NCBI GenBank assembly: GCA_021805725.1
Contig: JAJZEH010000117.1
Coordinates: 1 to 10,683, forward strand
Reading direction: 5' to 3'
Length of the DNA: 10,683 bases
Source: Pseudomonadota bacterium
GTDB taxonomy: Bacteria; Pseudomonadota; Gammaproteobacteria; Burkholderiales; Ferrovaceae
Shown here: positions 6,320 to 10,683 of the stretch, piece by piece
How positions within the stretch are numbered: the first letter of the stretch is position 1
How the letters are laid out: each line of letters begins with the position of its first letter
The notes under the pieces: generated by a model
Told to the model about the DNA's origin: nothing
Seen by the model: the letters and a program-made list of their open reading frames with translations, nothing else
Database searches by the model: none
Made by a program: the position numbers and the translations under genes

Positions 6320-7729
6320 TCATGGATTACTGCGAAACAGTTCGCCAAAAGCCGCTACGGCGACGTCGAAAGACTCATGTTCATACATGCCCTGGGTGAG
6401 GAATTTTTCCATGGAGGGAAAACGGGCAATACCCTCGTCCAGCAGCGGATCGGTGCCATTGACATAGGCCCCGACGCTGATCAGATCACGATTGCGCTGA
6501 TAATGAGCGTACAGATGTTTGAAACGCTGCACCAGACCGAAATGTTGCGGCGACACCAGATGGTTCATGGCGCGGCTGATGGAGGATTCAATGTCGATGG
6601 CAGGGTAATGCCCCTGTTCCGCAAGACGCCGCGACAACACGATATGGCCGTCGAGAATCGCGCGCGCGCTGTCCGCGATGGGGTCCTGGGGATCGTCACC
6701 CTCGGTCAGTACCGTGTAGAACGCGGTGATCGATCCGCCGCCCACGGTGCCATTGCCCGCCCTTTCCACCAGTTTGGGTATCTTGGCAAACACCGAGGGC
6801 GGGTAACCCTTGGTAGCCGGGGGCTCGCCGATGGCCAGGGCAATCTCCCGTTGCGCCATGGCATAGCGTGTCAGGGAATCCATGATCAGCAGCACGTTTC
6901 GGCCCTGATCCCGAAAATATTCAGCGATGGTCGTGGCGTAAGCCGCCCCTTGAAGCCGCATCAGCGGGCTGGTGTCTGCGGGAGCGGCGACCACCACCGA
7001 ACGCGCCAGCCCCTGGGGGCCCAGAATGTCCGTAATGAACTCCAGCACTTCGCGACCCCGTTCGCCGATCAAACCAACCACGATGATATCGGCGCTGGTA
7101 TAACGCGCCATCATGCCCAGCAGGACGCTTTTGCCAACCCCGCTGCCCGCAAACAGTCCCATGCGCTGGCCTCGTCCCACCGTCAGCAGGGTATTGATGG
7201 CACGCACCCCCACATCGAGCGATTCCCGAATGGGCGCGCGATCCAGCGGATTGACCGGGCGGCTTTGCAGCGGCGCGGTCTCTTCTTCCACAAGCGGCCC
7301 CAGGGCATCCAGAGGGCGCCCAGCGCCATCCAGCACGCGCCCCAACAAGGAAGGCCCCACAGGCAAATGACGCACCATGTCGCTGGCGCGACGTCGGCGC
7401 ACTTGTGGTTTACCCGAAGAAATGGACCCTTGCACCGGTTCAGCTGGACTGACACGAGCACCGGGAATCAATCCCTGCACGTCGTTTTCTGGCATCAAAA
7501 ATAATCTGTCGCCCGAAAACCCCACGACTTCCGCCTCGACGCGATGGCCCGGCAACTCGATGACGCAGGTGCTGCCCACAGGCATCTTGAGACCGATCGC
7601 TTCCATGACGAGACCCGTCACCCGGGTAAGCTGGCCAGTGACGCGCAAAGGACTGGGCTGCGCCACCACCTCCCTGGCGGTTTCCAGCCCCTCCAGCCAG
7701 GCTTTGAGATGTCGGTTGGGCGCGTTCAT
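6320..7729 (-). CDS. fliI: FliI, flagellum-specific export ATPase
   Basis: FliI is the hexameric cytoplasmic ATPase of the flagellar type III export apparatus, related to F1 beta. The 469-residue product shows the expected layout: an N-terminal beta-barrel domain (about 25-95), a basic linker RRRRASD (111-117), [20 protein letters not shown] (122-141), the Walker A loop AGSGVGKS (194-201), GERGRE with the catalytic glutamate (222-227), the Walker B strand [11 protein letters not shown] (280-290), and the C-terminal domain ending FGELFRS. ATP binding and hydrolysis residues appear intact. Its ATG overlaps the fliH stop as ATGA (7726-7729), the usual arrangement for partners made in fixed ratio. 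FliH holds and regulates FliI and FliJ forms its stalk; both are adjacent. Confidence 0.99.
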   Translation of the reverse strand: MNAPNRHLKAWLEGLETAREVVAQPSPLRVTGQLTRVTGLVMEAIGLKMPVGSTCVIELPGHRVEAEVVGFSGDRLFLMPENDVQGLIPGARVSPAEPVQGSISSGKPQVRRRRASDMVRHLPVGPSLLGRVLDGAGRPLDALGPLVEEETAPLQSRPVNPLDRAPIRESLDVGVRAINTLLTVGRGQRMGLFAGSGVGKSVLLGMMARYTSADIIVVGLIGERGREVLEFITDILGPQGLARSVVVAAPADTSPLMRLQGAAYATTIAEYFRDQGRNVLLIMDSLTRYAMAQREIALAIGEPPATKGYPPSVFAKIPKLVERAGNGTVGGGSITAFYTVLTEGDDPQDPIADSARAILDGHIVLSRRLAEQGHYPAIDIESSISRAMNHLVSPQHFGLVQRFKHLYAHYQRNRDLISVGAYVNGTDPLLDEGIARFPSMEKFLTQGMYEHESFDVAVAAFGELFRSNP

Positions 7730-8355
7730 GATTCCAGCCAGGTGCTGTCCTGCGCAATGTGAGCCACCACTTGCTGCCAGCGCTTGGGCAGGGTGGCATC
7801 GATCTGGCTATGGGCGGTCTCCACCCGGCATCCCCCGCGCATCATCTGCGGTTCTTCAAAGATCTTCCAGCCCGAGTGCGTCAACTGGTCCCCCATCCCG
7901 GCCCGCACCAGTGCGGCATCTTCGGGGTTCAGGATGAGATGCGCGGCGTGGTTGAAGTGCGGCAGGCTTGCCATGGCCTCGTGAATCACCTTGAACAGCA
8001 GCTCTGGTTTGACCTGAAGCGCCTGGCGCACCATTTGACGAGTCACTTCCAACGCAAGCTCGAGCAGGGCCTGCACCATCTGCTGATCCACCTGTTTCAG
8101 CTGCGTGTCCAGTTGGGCCATCACTTCAACGATGCGACGAGCCTCTTGCTCCGCCTGCCGCATGCCCTCTGCGTGCCCCGCACGATAGCCCTCCTCATGC
8201 GCCTGCTGGTGCATCTGCTCCAGTTCGGCCGCAGTCGGAAGACTGCTGGCGGACACCTGGTGCGGACGGCCTGGTGAAGCCGCGCCACCAAAGCTTGGCA
8301 GCTCCCAGCGCTGGTAAGCAGTCAACTGTTCCTTCGGGGTATCGAGTTCAGACAT
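7726..8355 (-). CDS. fliH: FliH, negative regulator and docking stator of FliI
   Basis: FliH dimers bind FliI, restrain its ATPase activity and tether it to FliN and FlhA. The 209-residue product has the N-terminal motif YQRWELPSF (14-22), in which family members use aromatic residues for docking. A glycine-repeat helix follows ([17 protein letters not shown], 56-72, spacing G-x3-G-x3-G), then a coiled-coil segment (about 73-115) and a C-terminal FliI-binding domain (about 116-205). The ATG at 8355 overlaps the fliG stop by 8 nt and has AAGGCGG (8365-8371) 9 nt upstream. The frame also has a TTG at 8385 inside fliG, which lacks this support and is not preferred. Confidence 0.96.
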   Translation of the reverse strand: MSELDTPKEQLTAYQRWELPSFGGAASPGRPHQVSASSLPTAAELEQMHQQAHEEGYRAGHAEGMRQAEQEARRIVEVMAQLDTQLKQVDQQMVQALLELALEVTRQMVRQALQVKPELLFKVIHEAMASLPHFNHAAHLILNPEDAALVRAGMGDQLTHSGWKIFEEPQMMRGGCRVETAHSQIDATLPKRWQQVVAHIAQDSTWLES

Positions 8356-9343
8356 AGGCTTCGTCCGCCTTGCCGCCCATGGCAATCTGTCCTTCGTCAG
8401 CCATGCGTCTGACGATCTTGAGGATTTCCTTCTGCTCGGCTTCCACTTCGCTCAAGCGGACCGGACCCTTGGCATCCAGGTCTTCACGCATCATTTCTGC
8501 TGCACGCTGGGACATGTTCTTGAAAATCTTCTCGCGCAATTCCGGGCTTGCCCCCTTGAGCGCCACGATCAGGGACTCGGACTGGATTTCGCGCAAAATG
8601 AGCTGGATGCCGCGATCATCAATGTCGATCAGGTTGTCAAATACGAACATCTCATCAATGATCTTCTGCGCGAGGTCGGGGTCGTAGCCCCGCACGGCCT
8701 CGATAACCGAACCCTCCAGCGCGCCGCCCATGAAATTGAGGATGGCTGCAGCAGCGCGCGAACCGCCCTTGATTCTTTTCTTGGCAGCAGCATTGCCGGT
8801 CAGAAGCTTGGTCAGCACGTCGTTGAGTTCTTTGAGCGCCACGGGCTGCACCCCGTCCAGGGTGGCGATGCGCAGGATGACATCATTGCGGGTACGCTCT
8901 GTAAGGCTTTCCAACACCTCCGCGCACAAATCAGGCTCAAGATGCACCAGAATCGTGGCAATGATCTGTGCGTGCTCGCCCCCGATCAGCTCGGCAATGG
9001 AAGCTGCATCCATCCATTTCAGGCTTTCGATGCCGCTGGTGTCACCCCCGTGCAGAATGCGGTCGATCAGCCCGGCCGCCTTGTCATCTCCCAGGGCGCG
9101 CGTGAGCATGTTGCGAATGTAATCCGACGAGTTCATGCCGATGGTCGTTTTTCTGGAGGCCAGTTGATGGAACTCCTCGAACACGCCGGAAATTTCACTG
9201 CGGGTCAACCCTTTCAAGGCGACCATGGCGGCACTGATCTTCTGCACTTCCTTGGGTTCCAGATGCTTCAGCACTTCGGCTGCCTCGTTCTCGCCAATGG
9301 TCATCAGCAGGATGGCGCTCTTGTTGACCCCGGCGTCACTCAT
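8348..9343 (-). CDS. fliG: FliG, flagellar motor switch and torque-generating protein
   Basis: FliG connects the MS ring (FliF) to the C ring (FliM) and takes torque from the stator. From the ATG at 9343 it is 331 residues, identical in length to E. coli FliG. The N-terminal FliF-binding domain (about 1-100), middle domain (about 105-180) and C-terminal torque domain (about 195-331) are all present. The torque helix keeps the charged pattern K263, R280, E287, D288 and R296, which line up one position before the E. coli residues K264, R281, D288, D289 and R297. The FliM-binding motif reads EHAQ (123-126), with Ala where EHPQ is usual. The start has GGTGG six nt before it and overlaps the fliF stop by 8 nt (ATGAGTGA). 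A longer in-frame extension to 9472 lies wholly inside fliF and is rejected. Confidence 0.98.
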   Translation of the reverse strand: MSDAGVNKSAILLMTIGENEAAEVLKHLEPKEVQKISAAMVALKGLTRSEISGVFEEFHQLASRKTTIGMNSSDYIRNMLTRALGDDKAAGLIDRILHGGDTSGIESLKWMDAASIAELIGGEHAQIIATILVHLEPDLCAEVLESLTERTRNDVILRIATLDGVQPVALKELNDVLTKLLTGNAAAKKRIKGGSRAAAAILNFMGGALEGSVIEAVRGYDPDLAQKIIDEMFVFDNLIDIDDRGIQLILREIQSESLIVALKGASPELREKIFKNMSQRAAEMMREDLDAKGPVRLSEVEAEQKEILKIVRRMADEGQIAMGGKADEAYV

Positions 9344-10683
9344 TGCCCGCCACCCATTCCTTGACCACGGAGGCGACGATCTTGGGGTCCTGCTGTGCCA
9401 GCTGTTTGGCCGTTCCGAGATTGGATTCATATGAGGCGGCGGCATATGGGGCTTGCGCCATGTCCTCGCCATTCATGGCCGGCCCCTCATTTCTGGCCGC
9501 GCGCGCTGCAGGCACGGTCGCCAGCACCCGGGTGAGATTCCTGAACGCCGGCCGGATAACCCCCAGCAACAGGAACAGGGTCACTCCTGCAATGGCAGCA
9601 TACTTCAGACCCTCCCTGACCATGGACAGGGTTTCAGGCTGCTTCCACAGAGGCACTTCAGCCAGGATTTCCTTCTGCTCGTCAAAGGGGCTGTTGAGCA
9701 GGCTCAAGGTATCTCCGCGTTTTTCATCAAAACCCACTGAATCCTTGACCAGGGTGGTGATTTGCGTTTTTTCGCCGTCACTCAGGGGCCGCGTGCTGAT
9801 CTTGCCGGCACTATCCGTAATCGTGCGATTGTTCAGCACGACGGCCACGGAAAGCCGGCGAATGGCGCCCACTGGCAGTTTGGTGTGGCTGATGGTGCGA
9901 TCCACCTGGAAATTGGTGGTCGATTCCTTGCGTGTGCTGAGCGTTTCCTGAAGCGTCGTTGCTGCAGTCGGAGCGGGGGCAGCCGGTGCATTTTTGGCGG
10001 CGGCCGGGGGGGCAGCGGTCGGCGGGGTAGTCAAGGGCGCCGTAGCCGGCACTGGGGGCTGATTGGTCAGCGCGCCGGGAATGCCGGTAGCCTGCTGGGC
10101 CCCTGCGGGGCTGCTGGTTTCCAGCGTTTGCTGGCTCAGGACGGCAGCTTGGTTGGGGGGCTGGTTGGGTTTGTAGGTTTCAGCCGTCTGTTCGGCCTGG
10201 GTAAAGTCGATATCAGCCGTCACCTGGGCGCGCACGTTTTTGGCGCCGACCAGGGGGGCCACCATGTCCTCGATGCGCTTGCTGAAATCCTGCTCGACCT
10301 GATGCACATACTTGAGCTGGCTGGCATCCAGAAGCACGCCATTGCCACTTTCCGAGGGGGCCGAGAGCAGGGTGCCGCTCTGGTCGACCACGGTGACGTT
10401 TTTGGCCGGCATGTTGGGTACGCTGCTGGAGATGAGATGCACCACGGCATTCACCTGCCCGGCATCCAGCGTCCGTCCGGGATACAGGGCCAGCACCACG
10501 GAAGCGCTTGGGCTTTGCTGATCCTTGACGAATACGGTGGGCTTGGGAATGGCCAGATGGATGCGCGCCGACTGGACTGACGCCAGGGTTTGCACCGAGC
10601 GCGCCAGCTCCCCTTCCAGGGCACGCTTGTAATTGACCTGCTCGAGAAACTCGCTGGTGCCAAATTTCTGGTTTTCCATCAAT
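9336..10683 (-). CDS. fliF: FliF, flagellar MS-ring protein (N-terminus outside window)
   Basis: FliF forms the MS ring in the inner membrane, the base on which rod, export gate and FliG assemble. About 448 residues are visible; compared with about 550-560 in the family, roughly the first 110, including the first transmembrane helix, lie beyond the right edge. Visible parts in order are the secretin-like ring segments NYKRALEGELARSVQTLASVQSARIHLAIPK (about 17-47 of the fragment) and VNAVVHLISSSVPNMPAKNVTVVDQSGTLLS (77-107), an Ala/Pro-rich loop (201-240), KLPVGAIRRLSVAVVLNN (268-285), the second transmembrane helix (about 359-379), and the cytoplasmic FliG-binding tail AKQLAQQDPKIVASVVKEWV (425-444). 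The TTG at 10682 is an internal Leu codon, not a start. A 7-nt G tract lies at 10006-10012. Confidence 0.98.
   Translation of the reverse strand, partial: LMENQKFGTSEFLEQVNYKRALEGELARSVQTLASVQSARIHLAIPKPTVFVKDQQSPSASVVLALYPGRTLDAGQVNAVVHLISSSVPNMPAKNVTVVDQSGTLLSAPSESGNGVLLDASQLKYVHQVEQDFSKRIEDMVAPLVGAKNVRAQVTADIDFTQAEQTAETYKPNQPPNQAAVLSQQTLETSSPAGAQQATGIPGALTNQPPVPATAPLTTPPTAAPPAAAKNAPAAPAPTAATTLQETLSTRKESTTNFQVDRTISHTKLPVGAIRRLSVAVVLNNRTITDSAGKISTRPLSDGEKTQITTLVKDSVGFDEKRGDTLSLLNSPFDEQKEILAEVPLWKQPETLSMVREGLKYAAIAGVTLFLLLGVIRPAFRNLTRVLATVPAARAARNEGPAMNGEDMAQAPYAAASYESNLGTAKQLAQQDPKIVASVVKEWVAGNE

Noticed and set aside
6296..7504. A 402-codon open frame on the plus strand opposite fliI
   Set aside because: It is fully antisense to fliI, whose ATPase motifs are intact. 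The translation is rich in His, Arg and Gln with no recognisable domain, as expected from the complement of GC-rich coding sequence.
9344..9472. In-frame 5' extension of fliG into fliF
   Set aside because: The ATG at 9343 gives exactly 331 residues with a good ribosome binding site, and the extension is out-of-frame fliF.
9762..10580. A 272-codon plus-strand open frame opposite fliF
   Set aside because: Gly/Arg/His-rich complement of the FliF coding sequence, including its Ala/Pro loop; no independent support.
340..10683. A novel defence, secretion or biosynthetic system
   Set aside because: Every minus-strand gene matches a known flagellar component in the standard order and size; no extra gene is inserted between them.

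Overview
The window is a flagellar basal-body and export-apparatus operon read leftwards on the minus strand, plus the 3' end of one unrelated-looking gene entering from the left on the plus strand. Reading 10683 to 340, the order is fliF (5' end cut by the window edge), fliG, fliH, fliI, fliJ, fliK, fliL, fliM, fliN, fliO, fliP, fliQ, fliR. This is the classic contiguous fliF-K plus fliL-R order of Beta- and Gammaproteobacteria. The moderately GC-rich coding, the FliH N-terminus (YQRWELPSF) and the FliM N-terminus (MADEFLSQEEVD) fit a betaproteobacterium best. That placement is an inference from protein style, not from a search.

The genes are packed with almost no spacer. fliF/fliG and fliG/fliH overlap by 8 nt and fliH/fliI by 4 nt (ATGA). 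The other gaps are 16, 17, 29, 9, 2, 2, 4, 14 and 7 nt. The longest gap in the operon is 29 nt, between fliK and fliL. No promoter or regulator lies inside the operon as far as I can see; its promoter must be beyond the right edge.

Functionally the set covers four parts of the flagellum. FliF is the MS ring, and FliG/FliM/FliN form the rotor and switch (C ring), with the CheY-P-binding N-terminal peptide of FliM present. FliH/FliI/FliJ are the export ATPase complex, and FliO/FliP/FliQ/FliR build the membrane export gate. FliK is the hook-length ruler and FliL the stator-associated membrane protein. All catalytic and structural motifs I looked for are present, so the operon looks intact. Oddities are modest: a roughly 73-residue Ala/Pro-rich insert in FliL, an EHAQ in place of the usual EHPQ motif in FliG, and several 7-8 nt G/C tracts.

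At the left edge a plus-strand gene, open at its 5' end, finishes convergently with fliR; the two stop codons share one TTAA palindrome. It encodes a His/Gly-rich stretch followed by Ser/Thr/Gly-rich and amphipathic segments, and its function is unknown. There is no non-coding stretch above 300 bases. I see no mobile element, RNA gene or CRISPR array, and no sign of a novel multi-gene system.
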